A stretch of DNA of 64,000 nucleotides from Mycobacterium sp. ITM-2016-00318 (GCF_002968285.2 NZ_CP134400.1:1736001-1800000); one strand, 5' to 3'. Positions 7,925-17,618 are shown, counted from the stretch's first letter. Numbers and translations are program-made. The notes: generated from the letters alone by a model not told the origin.

Positions 7925-9386
7925 ATGGCTGACCCGCTTCGATTGGTTGATGACTACTCGCTGTACATCGGCGGGCGGTGGATCGAGCCACGCGAGGGGC
8001 GCTACGACGACATCTCGCCGTCCACCGAAGAGACGATCGCTTCGGCGCCCGACGCAGGCGCAGACGACGTCGACGCCGCGATCGGTGCCGCACGCCGCGC
8101 GTTCGACGAAGGACCATGGTCGGCGGCCACCCCGGAGGAACGGGGCCGGTGTCTTACCCAGCTCGGCAACGCACTCTTGGCGCATGCCGACGACTTTTTC
8201 TCGCTGGCACAGATCGAATGGGGCTGCGTCGCCAATGAGCGGCTGATTCAGGTCGACGGGCCTGCCTTCATGGCGCTGCGCGCGGGCGAACTGGCCGCCC
8301 AACTGGCTGACGAACCGATCGATGCGTACGGGGCGGCAGGCAGCACAGCTCTGTCACGAACCGCTGGGCGTGGTGTCCGTGCTCACGCCGTGGAACTTCC
8401 CGCACAGCCTCAACGTGATGAAGGTGTCCAATGCGCTCGCAGCGGGAAACACCGTCGTGCTCAAGCCTTCGCCGCTGACACCCCTGGCCGGCCTCGCACT
8501 GGCCCGCGTCATCGACGAGCACACCGACATACCGTCGGGTGTGGTGAACGTCATCACGCCGAGCGGCGTCGAAGTCAGCAAGACACTCACCACAGATCCG
8601 CGTGTTGACATGGTCAGCTTCACCGGAAGCTCGGCAGTCGGCAGGGAAGTCATGTCGGCGGCCGGCGCGTCGATGAAACGGATCCTTCTCGAGTGCGGTG
8701 GCAAGTCGGCCGGCATACTTCTCGGCGATGTCGACGTGAATGACGAACTGCTGCAGCGGATTCTGTTCGACGGCTGCTCGTTGCACGCGGGGCAGGCGTG
8801 CATTCTGCAGAGCCGACTCCTGCTTCCCGACGGTCTTCACGACCAGGTCGTCGAACGGCTCGTCGAGCTGGCGCGGAGCTTACAGGTGGGGGATCCGACC
8901 GATCCAGAAGTGCAGATGGGTCCGCTGATCAGTCGAGCGCAGCGAGATCGTGTCGCGGCCCTCGTCGCGGCGGCGGTCACCGACGGTGCGACGCTGGCGG
9001 CGGGCGGTCGCCCGCCAGCGGGACTCGACACCGGTTTCTACTTTGAGCCGACGGTTCTGACCGACGTGGACGCCGACTCACGTATCGCGCAGGAGGAGGT
9101 GTTCGGCCCGGTGCTGTCGGTGTTGCGCTACAGCGACGACGACGATGCGGTGGCCATCGCCAACAACTCGCAGTACGGGCTGTCGGGTGCGGTGTGGGGG
9201 CGTGACGTCGACCGCGCGGTCGCCGTAGCGCGCCGCGTCCGGACCGGCCAGATCGCCGTCAACGGGTGCATCCCCGGCGACGCGCCGTTCGGTGGTTTCA
9301 ACCAGAGCGGTTTGGGGCGCGAGGGCGGAGGGCTAACCGGGTTACACCGCTACATGGAGCCGAAGGCCATCGGAATCCCGGGATGA
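7925..9386 (+). pseudogene. Aldehyde dehydrogenase with an apparent single frameshift
   Basis: Two overlapping frames together encode a normal-length aldehyde dehydrogenase of about 486 residues. Frame one starts at ATG 7925 (AGGAG site upstream) with LYIGGRWIEP. Around 8345-8352 the homology jumps to another frame, continuing CHEPLGVVSVLTPWNFPH. Removing one base there restores the protein. The remaining sequence is intact, including the catalytic Glu (LLECGGKSAG), the nucleophilic Cys (HAGQACI) and the C-terminal APFGGFNQSG. It is either a recent inactivation or an assembly/sequencing error. Divergent from the P450 operon and coupled at its end (ATGA) to the CoA-transferase gene; a CoA- or acid-forming role in side-chain oxidation is plausible. 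Confidence 0.8.
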
Positions 9387-11674
9387 CCGGAGCGCTGTCG
9401 GGGTTGCGCGTCGTCGAGATCGCCGGTGACATCGCAGGGCCGTACTGCACCAGGCTCCTCGCAGACCTCGGAGCCGACGTTGCCAAGATCGAGCCACCGA
9501 CCGGTGACCCTCTTCGCCGCTGGGGGCCGTTTCCCGACGGTATCCAAAACGTTGAGAGGTCAGGACTTTTCGAGTACCTCAACGCCGGAAAGCATTCGGT
9601 GACAGTGGACCTCGACGTCGACCTGTCGGCAGCCAGATCGCTCATCGCTTCGGCTGATCTCCTCGTCGATGGAACGCCGCCCGGGGCGCTTGTCCGGGCC
9701 GGACTCGACGTCTCAGCACTCGAAGCGCTGCGTCCCGGCCTCGTCGTAGCCCGTATATCGCCGTTCGGCCAGCACGGACCGCTACGCGACCGGCAGGTGA
9801 CGCCGTTGACCATACAAGCGGCTTCGGGATGGGTGAACCTGCGCGATCCCGACCGTCCCCCGGTACAGGCAGGCGCCAGGATCGCCGAGTACGTGGCGGG
9901 CGGTTACGCCGCGCTGGGCGCGCTCACCGCACTGAGGACGGTGTCGTCCAATACAGCTCATGTGGTCGAGGTCGACGTATCGGTGATGGAGTCGTTGTTG
10001 TCGACGCTTCCTTATCCGATGTTGTTGGCGGAGAAGATGCGCAGTCTCGGCTTGCCCCCGAACACGAAGGCAGGCCCCGTGATGGGCGTCGTGCGTGCCG
10101 CGGACGGCTGGCTCGGCATCAACTGTCTTACGGGGCAGCATTGGCTCGACGTCTGCGCGATGCTCGGGTTGCCGGAATTCGGCGAGCATCAGATCGCGGT
10201 GATGCTCGGTGGCCCCGAACGCGACGAATTCTACGAGAAGGCTCAGCCGTGGCTTTCGGAGCGAACCGTCGACGAGATCGTCGAACTCAGCCAGGCCCTG
10301 CGCATTCCGTCAACTCCCGTCAACGACGGCGCCACCGTCTTGCAGTGTCCGCAGTACCGAGATCGTGGGTTCTTCGTTGAGGCCGGGGATGGTGAATGGC
10401 GGTTCCGCCGCCCCGGTGCGCCGTTCCGGTTGTCGAAAACGCCGGTCCTGCCGGTTCGGGCGGCACCGCGCCTCGGTCAGCGCCACGGAAGCGTGACGGG
10501 AGGACGGCCCAAGGCCGACGCCGAACGAGCCATGCCGTTAGACTGTGTGAAAGTTCTTGATCTGTCGACATTTTGGGCGGGCGCGTACCTCACTTGCTAT
10601 CTCGGCGCGTTCGGCGCCGACATCACCAAGGTCGAGTCGATTCAACGCCCCGACGGTTTCCGCTACTCCGGGGCATACGCCCACGAGGGCGATCTGTGGT
10701 ACGAGCGCAGCGGAATGTGGCAGGCGACCAACCTCAACAAGCGCGATATCACCCTCGATCTCGCCTCCGACGATGGCCGCGACCTCGCGCGTCGGCTCGT
10801 CGGCGATGCCGATGTCGTCGTGGAGAACTTCTCGCCAAGGGTGGTCGAACAATTCGGACTCGACTACGAATCGCTCGTGGCGCTGAACCCCGACGTGATC
10901 CAGGTGCGCATGCCGGGGTTCGGGCTACAGGGCCCGTGGCGCGACTACGTCGGCTGGGCCTTCAACTTCGAGGGGACATCGGGGATGGCCGCAGTCACCG
11001 GGCATCCCGATGGTCCGCCGTGCGTCCTCCAGGGCCCCGCCGATCCGATTGTCGGTGTGCATGCCGCGGTGGCGCTGCTGGCGGCACTCGAGCACCGGAC
11101 TCGTACCGGTGAAGGCCAACTCATCGAGATCGCGCAGATCGAAGTCGCGGCGTCGTTGGTCGCCGAACCCGTGATCGAGTACTCGATGAACGGTGCGGTT
11201 CAGACGCGCGAGGGCAACCGTCAGCGCGGTTTCCTGCAAGGCGTGTACCCGACAGCCGTGGAAGGCGAGTGGGTGGCGATCTCGATCGGCGACGACCTCG
11301 GGCTGGACCACGACGCATTCGACGAAGCCGTTGCCGCGTGGACGCGCACGCTGCAGCCCTCAGAAGTGGTCGAAATTCTCACCGCACAGCATGTCCCGGC
11401 TGAGCGGGTGCTGACCAGCGATCGGATGTACGACCTCCCGCACCTCGATGCGCGGAGCTACTACCAAGGGATCGAGCATCCGGTCACCGGCTTGCACCGC
11501 TATCCGGGCTGGCCGTTCGTCATCACTCCCGGGCCCGGTCAGCACCACCGGTCGCCGCCGCCGACGTTGGGCCAACACAATGACGAGATCCTACGACGCC
11601 TCGGCCTGACCGACGATGCGATCGCCGAATTGCGCGCGCGAAACGTGATCGGCGAAAGGGCGCTCAACGCCTGA
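9383..11674 (+). CDS. Two-domain family III CoA-transferase (CaiB/BaiF type)
   Basis: A 763-residue protein built of two family III CoA-transferase modules in tandem. The first begins LSGLRVVEIAGDIAGPYCTRLLADLGADVAKIEPP. The second begins near residue 383, LDCVKVLDLSTFWAGAYLTCYLGAFGADITKVE, and carries VVVENFSPRVVEQFGLDYE with the Asp/Gly-rich active-site region downstream. The start chosen is ATG 9383, which overlaps the aldehyde dehydrogenase stop (ATGA); the frame extends upstream only inside that gene. Fused tandem forms are common in mycobacteria. Probably activates a carboxylate by CoA transfer; substrate unknown, but the context suggests steroid or fatty side-chain acids. Its 3' end overlaps the convergent monooxygenase by 11 bp. 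Confidence 0.87.
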   Translation: MTGALSGLRVVEIAGDIAGPYCTRLLADLGADVAKIEPPTGDPLRRWGPFPDGIQNVERSGLFEYLNAGKHSVTVDLDVDLSAARSLIASADLLVDGTPPGALVRAGLDVSALEALRPGLVVARISPFGQHGPLRDRQVTPLTIQAASGWVNLRDPDRPPVQAGARIAEYVAGGYAALGALTALRTVSSNTAHVVEVDVSVMESLLSTLPYPMLLAEKMRSLGLPPNTKAGPVMGVVRAADGWLGINCLTGQHWLDVCAMLGLPEFGEHQIAVMLGGPERDEFYEKAQPWLSERTVDEIVELSQALRIPSTPVNDGATVLQCPQYRDRGFFVEAGDGEWRFRRPGAPFRLSKTPVLPVRAAPRLGQRHGSVTGGRPKADAERAMPLDCVKVLDLSTFWAGAYLTCYLGAFGADITKVESIQRPDGFRYSGAYAHEGDLWYERSGMWQATNLNKRDITLDLASDDGRDLARRLVGDADVVVENFSPRVVEQFGLDYESLVALNPDVIQVRMPGFGLQGPWRDYVGWAFNFEGTSGMAAVTGHPDGPPCVLQGPADPIVGVHAAVALLAALEHRTRTGEGQLIEIAQIEVAASLVAEPVIEYSMNGAVQTREGNRQRGFLQGVYPTAVEGEWVAISIGDDLGLDHDAFDEAVAAWTRTLQPSEVVEILTAQHVPAERVLTSDRMYDLPHLDARSYYQGIEHPVTGLHRYPGWPFVITPGPGQHHRSPPPTLGQHNDEILRRLGLTDDAIAELRARNVIGERALNA

Positions 11675-13205
11675 CCAGAGCGTCCTCCAGCAGCGCCAGG
11701 TACCGCTGCTCGCGTTCGGTCATTTCGTTGGTCGTGATCGCGCCGAAGGCGGCGGCGTCCCGCGCGAACCGGGACGCCGCGTCAGGCAGCGCGTCCGGCC
11801 CCTGCAGCCGGAAGCTGCTCGGTACCAGCGGACCGAACAGCAGCGCTCGACGCAGGTGCGGCCAATCGTCGACGTTCGGTTCGACTCCCGCCGCTCTGGC
11901 GAAAGTCAACGCCGCCAGGTTCATCCGGGTCTTCTGCGGCATCCCGCGTCTGGCCCGGTACGCCCCGATCGCCGACCGAAGTTCCAGCTCGCTCGGCTCG
12001 TCGACGACCCCGCCCCACACGTAGGCGATCCACCGGGCCTGAAGTTCCAGTGGCACGAAGAGTCCGCCTGACTGGTCCCACATCCCGACGAAAGCCAGAC
12101 CGGGAAGATCAGGGTGGAAGGTGTAGCGGTCGGCGTCGAGATGGACGGTGTCGAGGTCGACGATCATCCTCATCTCGTCGCTGAGAAACGGCAGATCGAT
12201 TTCGAAGCCGGTGCCGAACAGGATGCCGTCGAACTCGTCGGAGGTGCCGTCCGCGAAGGTCAACCGTTGTCCGTCGACCGACGTCAGCCACGGCCGCACC
12301 GTGATTCGGCCCTCCGCCACCAAAGGCAGATACTGCTGGGCGAGGGTGACGCCGGCGGCGAACAGGGACGGATCAGGCGCAGGCGCGCCGTACTGCTCCG
12401 GGCTGCCACCGGCTTCGACGACGATCTCCTTCAACTGCCGGTCGACCTCGGCCGGCGGGAGGGTCTCGTTCGCCAAGGTTCCGTACCGCGTGAAGATTTT
12501 CGAATCGGACGGCACGCCCGCGGCGAACTTCGGCAGCACATACCGTTGGCGACGCTGAGCGACCTCCACCGGAGCCCCGAGTTGCGCCAGCTCCGAAGCG
12601 ATTTCGAGCGCACTGATGGCGCCACCTGCGACGAGGACGCGCTTACCGAGATACTGACCAGGTTCGCGGTAGTGGTAGGTCGCCATCGCACCTGCCGAGC
12701 CACTGAAAGTCTCGAGCCCGGGAATGATTGGCACATAGGGTGATTGAAACCGACCGCTGGCAACGACGACGCGTTCGAAGGCCTCCGTCCTGCCCGAGTG
12801 CCCGACGAGCCAGTCGCCGTCGCCGCGGCTCAGCCGGTCCACGCGGTTGCCGAAGCGGATGCGTGGCGTCAGCGCGAAGGTGTCGGCGTAGCGGCGCAGG
12901 TAGGCGAGCATGTCCTGGTTCGACGGGAACGTGAGGTCGTTGTCGTGTTCCAGATCGCTGAACGAGGTCAGGATGCGGCTCGTGTTGGTGTGCATGGTCG
13001 GCCAGACGCCGCTGACGCCGGCCAAGCCTGTCCACTGTCCGCCCAGGGAATGGGTCTGCTCGAAGATCGTCGGCTCGAAACCCTGCGACAGCAGCCAGCG
13101 AGCCGTCACCAGGCCGCCAGGCCCGGCACCGATCACCGCTGTGTCGTTCCGGCTTCGGTTCATCTCCCGAACTGTCGCACGGGTGTCAATTACGCTCAAT
13201 GACAT
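11664..13205 (-). CDS. Flavin-containing monooxygenase (FAD/NADPH)
   Basis: A 513-residue class B flavoprotein monooxygenase. The FAD-binding GxGxxG (AVIGAGPGGLVTA) lies near residue 23 and a second Rossmann motif (VLVAGGAISALEIASELA) near residue 191. The FMO fingerprint between them is degenerate (FSGSAGAMATYHY instead of the textbook FxGxxxHxxxF/Y). ATG 13205 gives MSLSVIDT; an alternative ATG at 13163 (MNRSRND) would begin just before the FAD motif. Oxygenates N, S or ketones in general; the substrate is not evident. Single gene, convergent with the CoA-transferase. Confidence 0.8.
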   Translation of the reverse strand: MSLSVIDTRATVREMNRSRNDTAVIGAGPGGLVTARWLLSQGFEPTIFEQTHSLGGQWTGLAGVSGVWPTMHTNTSRILTSFSDLEHDNDLTFPSNQDMLAYLRRYADTFALTPRIRFGNRVDRLSRGDGDWLVGHSGRTEAFERVVVASGRFQSPYVPIIPGLETFSGSAGAMATYHYREPGQYLGKRVLVAGGAISALEIASELAQLGAPVEVAQRRQRYVLPKFAAGVPSDSKIFTRYGTLANETLPPAEVDRQLKEIVVEAGGSPEQYGAPAPDPSLFAAGVTLAQQYLPLVAEGRITVRPWLTSVDGQRLTFADGTSDEFDGILFGTGFEIDLPFLSDEMRMIVDLDTVHLDADRYTFHPDLPGLAFVGMWDQSGGLFVPLELQARWIAYVWGGVVDEPSELELRSAIGAYRARRGMPQKTRMNLAALTFARAAGVEPNVDDWPHLRRALLFGPLVPSSFRLQGPDALPDAASRFARDAAAFGAITTNEMTEREQRYLALLEDALVRR

Positions 13206-13275
13206 GCCGGAGACGTCGTACGCGCCATGCGGCGACCTCAGGCTGGCCTATCAGGTGTTCGGCGAAGGCCACGCA
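13204..13275 (+). pseudogene. N-terminal scrap of an alpha/beta hydrolase or hydrolase-cyclase
   Basis: Reading from ATG 13204 gives MPETSYAPCGDLRLAYQVFGEGH. This closely resembles the start of a mycobacterial family in which an alpha/beta hydrolase (sometimes fused to adenylate cyclase) begins MPETxYAxxGDxxIAYQVxG. The rest of the gene is absent: within about 25 codons the sequence runs into the promoter and GTG start of the Ntn-hydrolase. It overlaps the start of the divergent monooxygenase. Recognition is by memory of the family and is moderate. Confidence 0.45.
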
Positions 13276-13316
13276 CCACAATGCGCCGGTCGCGGCGTGG
13301 CTGGCAGGATGAACAG

Positions 13317-14012
13317 GTGACAGTCGTTCTCGCCTTGCGCTGCGCCGACGGCATCGTGCTCGCCTCGGACTCGCAGATCACCGATCCGGCCCGAGGCGTG
13401 AGCTATCCCGCGCAAAAGCTGCACCCACTGGGCGGCAATGCGGCCTGGGGTGGCAGTGGGTCCCGCGCCGTTCTGTATGACATCGAGCAGTTGCTCAATG
13501 CCGAACCCGATGCCGTCGTGGAAGCCCAGGATGTCGGTCGCGCCTTGCAGGCGCGGGTGCTGCCCATCTTCAAACACCACTACGGGAACTTCATCTCCGA
13601 TGTGCCGGAGACGAAGTCCGGTGCGACCCCGGCCACGTTCGTGCTCGCCGCGGGGTATGCCGACGGGAAGCCCTTCATCGTGGACATCGATCCACACGGG
13701 TTGATCGGCCACCACGAGGAGACCGGCTTCCAGTCCGTCGGCAGCGGCGCGCCGATGGCGCAACAGGCCTATGCGCTGCTGGCCAGTTTCCAGACGTCTC
13801 GGCGCGGGGTCGACTACGGCGTCGCGGCGGCATTGCGGGTCCTCGACGCACTCGACGTGTCATCACCGAGCGTCGGCGGACCGATGGACATCTGCCGGAT
13901 CACGCCCGAAGGGGCGCATCGTCTCAGCCCCGACGAGGTCGAGGAGGTCCGTGGCCAGGTCACCCGGTGGCTTGATCAGGAGCGGCGAACCGTCGACGAA
14001 CTGTTTCCCTGA
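13317..14012 (+). CDS. Proteasome-like Ntn-hydrolase
   Basis: A 231-residue protein. The start chosen is GTG 13317, because the product then begins (V/M)TVVLALRCADGIVLASDSQ, with Thr2 in the place of the proteasome beta nucleophile after Met removal; the frame extends upstream but with no family resemblance. The GIVLASDSQ and GGNAAWGGSGS segments and the SVGSGAPMAQQAYALL helix match the 20S beta-subunit-like/Anbu-like superfamily. Substrate and partners are unknown; it is not next to pup/prc genes. Followed 9 bp later by an F420-type oxidoreductase. Confidence 0.72.
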   Translation: MTVVLALRCADGIVLASDSQITDPARGVSYPAQKLHPLGGNAAWGGSGSRAVLYDIEQLLNAEPDAVVEAQDVGRALQARVLPIFKHHYGNFISDVPETKSGATPATFVLAAGYADGKPFIVDIDPHGLIGHHEETGFQSVGSGAPMAQQAYALLASFQTSRRGVDYGVAAALRVLDALDVSSPSVGGPMDICRITPEGAHRLSPDEVEEVRGQVTRWLDQERRTVDELFP

Positions 14013-14020
14013 GCCGTCCG

Positions 14021-14992
14021 GTGATGAATCATGAGCGCGTGACGGTTTCGCCTCAGCTATCGATACTCCTTCGCACCTTCAGCAGCGATGCCAACCACGA
14101 CTGGAACGCGACGCTGGAGATGACGCGGGCCATGGACGCTGCGGGGGTGGACCGTGTCGTCGTATCGGACCATTTGGTCTTCGGTGAGAATCTCGACGCC
14201 TACGCAGACCCGTCGCTCGGCGGCCAGGCGGGCGGGCGCCAGCCGACCGGACCCGACGGCAATTGGCTCGAGCCGGTAATCTTCCTGACCGCGGTGGCCG
14301 CCACGACGACGCGCATCCGGCTCGGGACCGCTGTACTGCTCGCGGCGTTGCGACGGCCCGCGGTGTTGGCCAAGCAGCTCGCCACGCTGGATGTGCTGTC
14401 CGGCGGCCGCGTCGACGTGGGTGTCGGCGTTGGTTGGCAACGCGAAGAGTACGAAGCGGTCGGCCTGTCGTTCGAGGACCGTGGACGTCTCCTCGATCAC
14501 ACATTGGAGGTCTGCCAGCTGCTGTGGACCCAACAGCGCGCCGCGTACTCGTCGCCGGAACTGACCTTCAACGGCATCCACCAGATGCCGAAACCCCTGC
14601 AGCAGGGCGGCATACCGGTGTGGATCAGCGGCACGGTGAACAAGCGGGTGGCCCGTCGGCTCAGCACGTTCGGGACGCGGTGGATTCCGTGGGGACCGGC
14701 GATCGCGAACCTCGAGGAGTCGGTGTCTGCGATGAAGCAGGCGATCGTCGACGCCGGCGGCGACCCGAGCAATCTCGAGGTCCAGGGCACCGCGCTGTTG
14801 AAGAGGGCCGACGACGGCTCGCTCGACGTCGATGCATCGATCGCGCAGGCTGCCAAGCAGGTCGCGGCCGGGGCCACCGACGTCCGCTTCGGCGGGTCGC
14901 TGCCAGACGATCCGCAGCAGGCGGCCGACGAGTTCGCGGAATTGGTCGGCGCCTTCAGGGAACGCACGGCGAGTTCTGCACCCGGGCTGTAG
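14021..14992 (+). CDS. LLM-class F420-dependent oxidoreductase
   Basis: A luciferase-like protein of about 323 residues. Signatures include MDAAGVDRVVVSDHL, ATTTRIRLGTAVLLAALRRPA, SGGRVDVGVGVGWQREEYEAVG and GGIPVWISG. The first codons are GTG-ATG; a later GTG at 14039 (VTVSPQLSILL) is an equally good start because homology begins there. Same family as the genes at 1-834 and 18681-19410, but the three are distinct in sequence. Function beyond F420/FMN-dependent redox is not predictable. Confidence 0.86.
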   Translation: MMNHERVTVSPQLSILLRTFSSDANHDWNATLEMTRAMDAAGVDRVVVSDHLVFGENLDAYADPSLGGQAGGRQPTGPDGNWLEPVIFLTAVAATTTRIRLGTAVLLAALRRPAVLAKQLATLDVLSGGRVDVGVGVGWQREEYEAVGLSFEDRGRLLDHTLEVCQLLWTQQRAAYSSPELTFNGIHQMPKPLQQGGIPVWISGTVNKRVARRLSTFGTRWIPWGPAIANLEESVSAMKQAIVDAGGDPSNLEVQGTALLKRADDGSLDVDASIAQAAKQVAAGATDVRFGGSLPDDPQQAADEFAELVGAFRERTASSAPGL

Positions 14993-15031
14993 ATCGGCGG
15001 AGACCGCAGCCCCCGCGCAGATCTCGCCGTG

Positions 15032-16972
15032 TTATGTCTGCACGAAGGGCGCAAACCGGTTGTTGAAACCGGCCTGGCGGTCGGCGATCTGGTCCTGCCG
15101 GTAGGGGTCGCCCGCCGGGATGAAGGCGTCCGCAGGCAGCTTGCTGGATAGCTGATCGTTGTCGACGACCTCGTAACTGACAATCCTCGGCGCTGTCGTG
15201 CCCAGGTCCTGGAAACGGATCGAGAACGTGCCCTGGTTCAACCCGCCGGTGGACACCCAGTTTTTCGTATTGGAGTCGGTCGGCGAGATCACGAACGTGT
15301 AGGTCCCGTCGGCGTTTCTGTGGGCCTGCTCGTTGTTCAGGCTCGACGGCTGATCCCAGTAGTTGTCGGTGATCGTCCAGTCGTTGGTCACCGGCACCAC
15401 GAAGTACCCAGAGTCGCCGGGATCAATTGTCACGACCAGTGACTGGTTGTCCTCGAGCTGGAAGTAGCCCGCGCTCTGCAACTGAGTCGACAGGAACGCC
15501 GCGTTGCTCGTCGGCTGTGGCACCACGTTGGGCTCGCGCTGCTCGCCCGTCGCAGGGTCGACGGTGGCGACTCTGATGTAGTCGCGTTCCATCTGCAGGC
15601 CGAGGAGCATGATCACCGACGTGACCGCACCGCGCACGATCGGCAGCTCAGGCAGCGGCGGGACGATGGACACAAGCTGCGTCAGCAATGGACTGTCGGT
15701 CACCGCGGGCCCGATGAGGGGAATCGTGAAGATGCCCATCTGGGCGAGGAAGCTGTTCGGCGGGCCGCTGATGCGCTCGATGGACAAGCTCATCGGCTGC
15801 TCGTCGTTCCAGTCGGCCAACGTGTCTCGCGCTGCGATCAGAGTCGAATCCGACGTCAGCTGAAGGTAGTTGCCTTGGTAGCCGGCTGGCGGCGGGTCAC
15901 CGGAGACGAGGATTTCGAACTCGCCGTTCTCGTCGACCTTCAGTTTGTCCTGCCCGATAACGGCTGCGGTGTTCCCGGACAACCCGGTCAACAGGCTGAA
16001 CGTGGTGTCGGTTGGCTGGTTCGTTCCGTTGAAACCCTGGGTTGCATCCCAATTCTCGAATCTGCCCCTGATGACATAGGTCGACGTCTTGTTCACCGGC
16101 ATGAATCGGTAGATCGTGTCGGGGTTGTCGTAGAGGATGCGCGAGCCGCCGACCATTTGGCCGTACCAGGTGTGCGGCGGCGCCACCTGCATGACCGCCC
16201 TTGGTGTCATGGGATTGAGGATCTGCTGCTGAAACGCCGCACCCATCGCGTACTCGTCGACTGCTCTGCTGAGCTGCCCGAGGTTGTCCTCGTCCGGGCC
16301 GCCGACCTCGCTGTACTCGCCGAGCGCCGTGACATACCAACCGGTCTTGAGGACCAGCTTCGTCAACTGAACCGGCAGCGTGTTGACGGTCTCAGTGGCG
16401 GTCTGCTCGGCGTCGCGTTGTTCCGGCGTGCCAAGGGGGCTGACCGCTTGAGTCGTCACCGATTCTGCGACCGCCGCTGCAGAAGTGGATGATTCCGGTG
16501 CCCTCGCAGGTGTCACGGCCTGTTCGAGCTCGCGGCGGACAAAGCCCGCAACGGCGACCAATGCGGGATTGGGCGCAGGCTTGGGCGCTTTTGGTGTGCT
16601 TTTGATCGTCTGCGCGACAGCCGAATTGGTTCCTGCGTTGGCCTTCAGTGCCAGCCGCGTCGTCTTCCTCGCATCGCGGATAGCCGACCTGACTTCGCTT
16701 CGCGTCGACTCGACTCTGTCTCGGACGTCATTGAGCTGCGAGTGGATCTGTTTGATCACCGGGTCGGCTTTTTTGGACGACGGGGCGCCGGAGGATTCCG
16801 ACGTAGCCGATGTGTTCTCCGAGCCCGCGTCCTGGCCGTCACTGGCCGAAGCGATTCCCGGGTTGTTGGCGATCGCCACCCCGATACCCAGCGCAACGGC
16901 CAGTCCGCCGACCCTGCCGATGAACCGGCCGTAGTGCGTGTCGATGGAGTGGCTGCACGGCGTCTTTGCCAT
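15032..16972 (-). CDS. Large exported protein with mycobacterial GRVGGLAVALGIG signal and DUF1214-like C-terminus
   Basis: A 646-residue secreted or cell-envelope protein. The N-terminus (HYGRFIGRVGGLAVALGIGVAIA, residues about 13-35) is a long signal peptide typical of large mycobacterial exported proteins and is almost the same as the signal of the PGRS-GH5 gene at 61329. A Ser/Ala-rich linker and a charged helical stretch (residues about 75-110, DVRDRVESTRSEVRSAIRDA) follow. The C-terminal half contains a region like DUF1214 proteins: FVISPTDSNTKNWVSTGG and GTFSIRFQDLG. No catalytic motif was recognised. Monocistronic, divergent from the TetR gene across 46 bp containing a strong palindrome. 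Confidence 0.75.
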   Translation of the reverse strand: MAKTPCSHSIDTHYGRFIGRVGGLAVALGIGVAIANNPGIASASDGQDAGSENTSATSESSGAPSSKKADPVIKQIHSQLNDVRDRVESTRSEVRSAIRDARKTTRLALKANAGTNSAVAQTIKSTPKAPKPAPNPALVAVAGFVRRELEQAVTPARAPESSTSAAAVAESVTTQAVSPLGTPEQRDAEQTATETVNTLPVQLTKLVLKTGWYVTALGEYSEVGGPDEDNLGQLSRAVDEYAMGAAFQQQILNPMTPRAVMQVAPPHTWYGQMVGGSRILYDNPDTIYRFMPVNKTSTYVIRGRFENWDATQGFNGTNQPTDTTFSLLTGLSGNTAAVIGQDKLKVDENGEFEILVSGDPPPAGYQGNYLQLTSDSTLIAARDTLADWNDEQPMSLSIERISGPPNSFLAQMGIFTIPLIGPAVTDSPLLTQLVSIVPPLPELPIVRGAVTSVIMLLGLQMERDYIRVATVDPATGEQREPNVVPQPTSNAAFLSTQLQSAGYFQLEDNQSLVVTIDPGDSGYFVVPVTNDWTITDNYWDQPSSLNNEQAHRNADGTYTFVISPTDSNTKNWVSTGGLNQGTFSIRFQDLGTTAPRIVSYEVVDNDQLSSKLPADAFIPAGDPYRQDQIADRQAGFNNRFAPFVQT

Positions 16973-17007
16973 GGGCTGAACCCTTTCGTGCGACCCCCGC
17001 TGCCGGT

Positions 17008-17029
17008 ACCGTAGTCAGGTGACTACGGT
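17008..17029. promoter_or_regulatory. 22-bp palindrome overlapping the TetR start codon
   Basis: Two perfect 10-bp arms, ACCGTAGTCA and TGACTACGGT, flank a GG spacer. The GTG start of the TetR gene (17019-17021) lies in its centre, and the divergent exported-protein gene starts 36 bp away. This is the expected geometry of an autoregulatory TetR operator that could also control the divergent gene. Confidence 0.7.
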
Positions 17030-17618
17030 TCGCGCAAGCACCAGCTCAGGACGCGCCGACGGACCAGTCGGCAAGGACGAGGTTGTCGCGGCCGTTATTC
17101 GATCGGCGGCCGACCTGTTCGCCGAGCGCGGTCTGGCTGCGACGTCGATCCGCGACGTCGCCGCGCGCTCGCGCGTCAACCACGGCCTGATCCACCGGCA
17201 CTTCGGCAGCAAGGACGCATTGGTGGCCGCCGTGCTCGACCACCTCGGGCAGCACCTCGCCCAACTCCTCGCCGATGGAGCCGATGGCAGTGCGTTCGCC
17301 GACGCCGTCGATCGGCAGCTGCGGGTGCTCGCATACGCGTCCCTCGACGGCTATCCGATCGGTGAGCTGCAGAGCCGCTTCCCGACGATGGGAGTGCTAC
17401 TCGACGCGGTGCGGCCACAGCATCCGAGCGAGCTGAGCGCCCGGTTGGCCGCCGCGCACGCCATCGCGCTGCAGCTCGGCTGGTGCTTGTTCGGCGATTT
17501 CCTGCGAGCGTCGACGGGATTGGCGGACCTGGACGAAATGGACGACCGCACCTTCGTACGCTCGGTAGGGCAGACGGCCGCGTCGATCCTCGGCGCGCAG
17601 TACAGGGGAGGTCAGTGA
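17019..17618 (+). CDS. TetR family regulator
   Basis: A 199-residue repressor with a clear N-terminal HTH: VVAAVIRSAADLFAERGLAA, TSIRDVAARSRVNHGLIHRHFGSKDAL. The C-terminal half holds many Leu/Ala helices as in the ligand domain. The GTG start at 17019 sits inside a perfect 22-bp palindrome, strongly suggesting autoregulation. The deazaflavin nitroreductase gene begins immediately after the stop (TGA-ATG), so the pair is an operon and the enzyme is the likely regulated partner. Confidence 0.87.
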   Translation: MTTVRASTSSGRADGPVGKDEVVAAVIRSAADLFAERGLAATSIRDVAARSRVNHGLIHRHFGSKDALVAAVLDHLGQHLAQLLADGADGSAFADAVDRQLRVLAYASLDGYPIGELQSRFPTMGVLLDAVRPQHPSELSARLAAAHAIALQLGWCLFGDFLRASTGLADLDEMDDRTFVRSVGQTAASILGAQYRGGQ

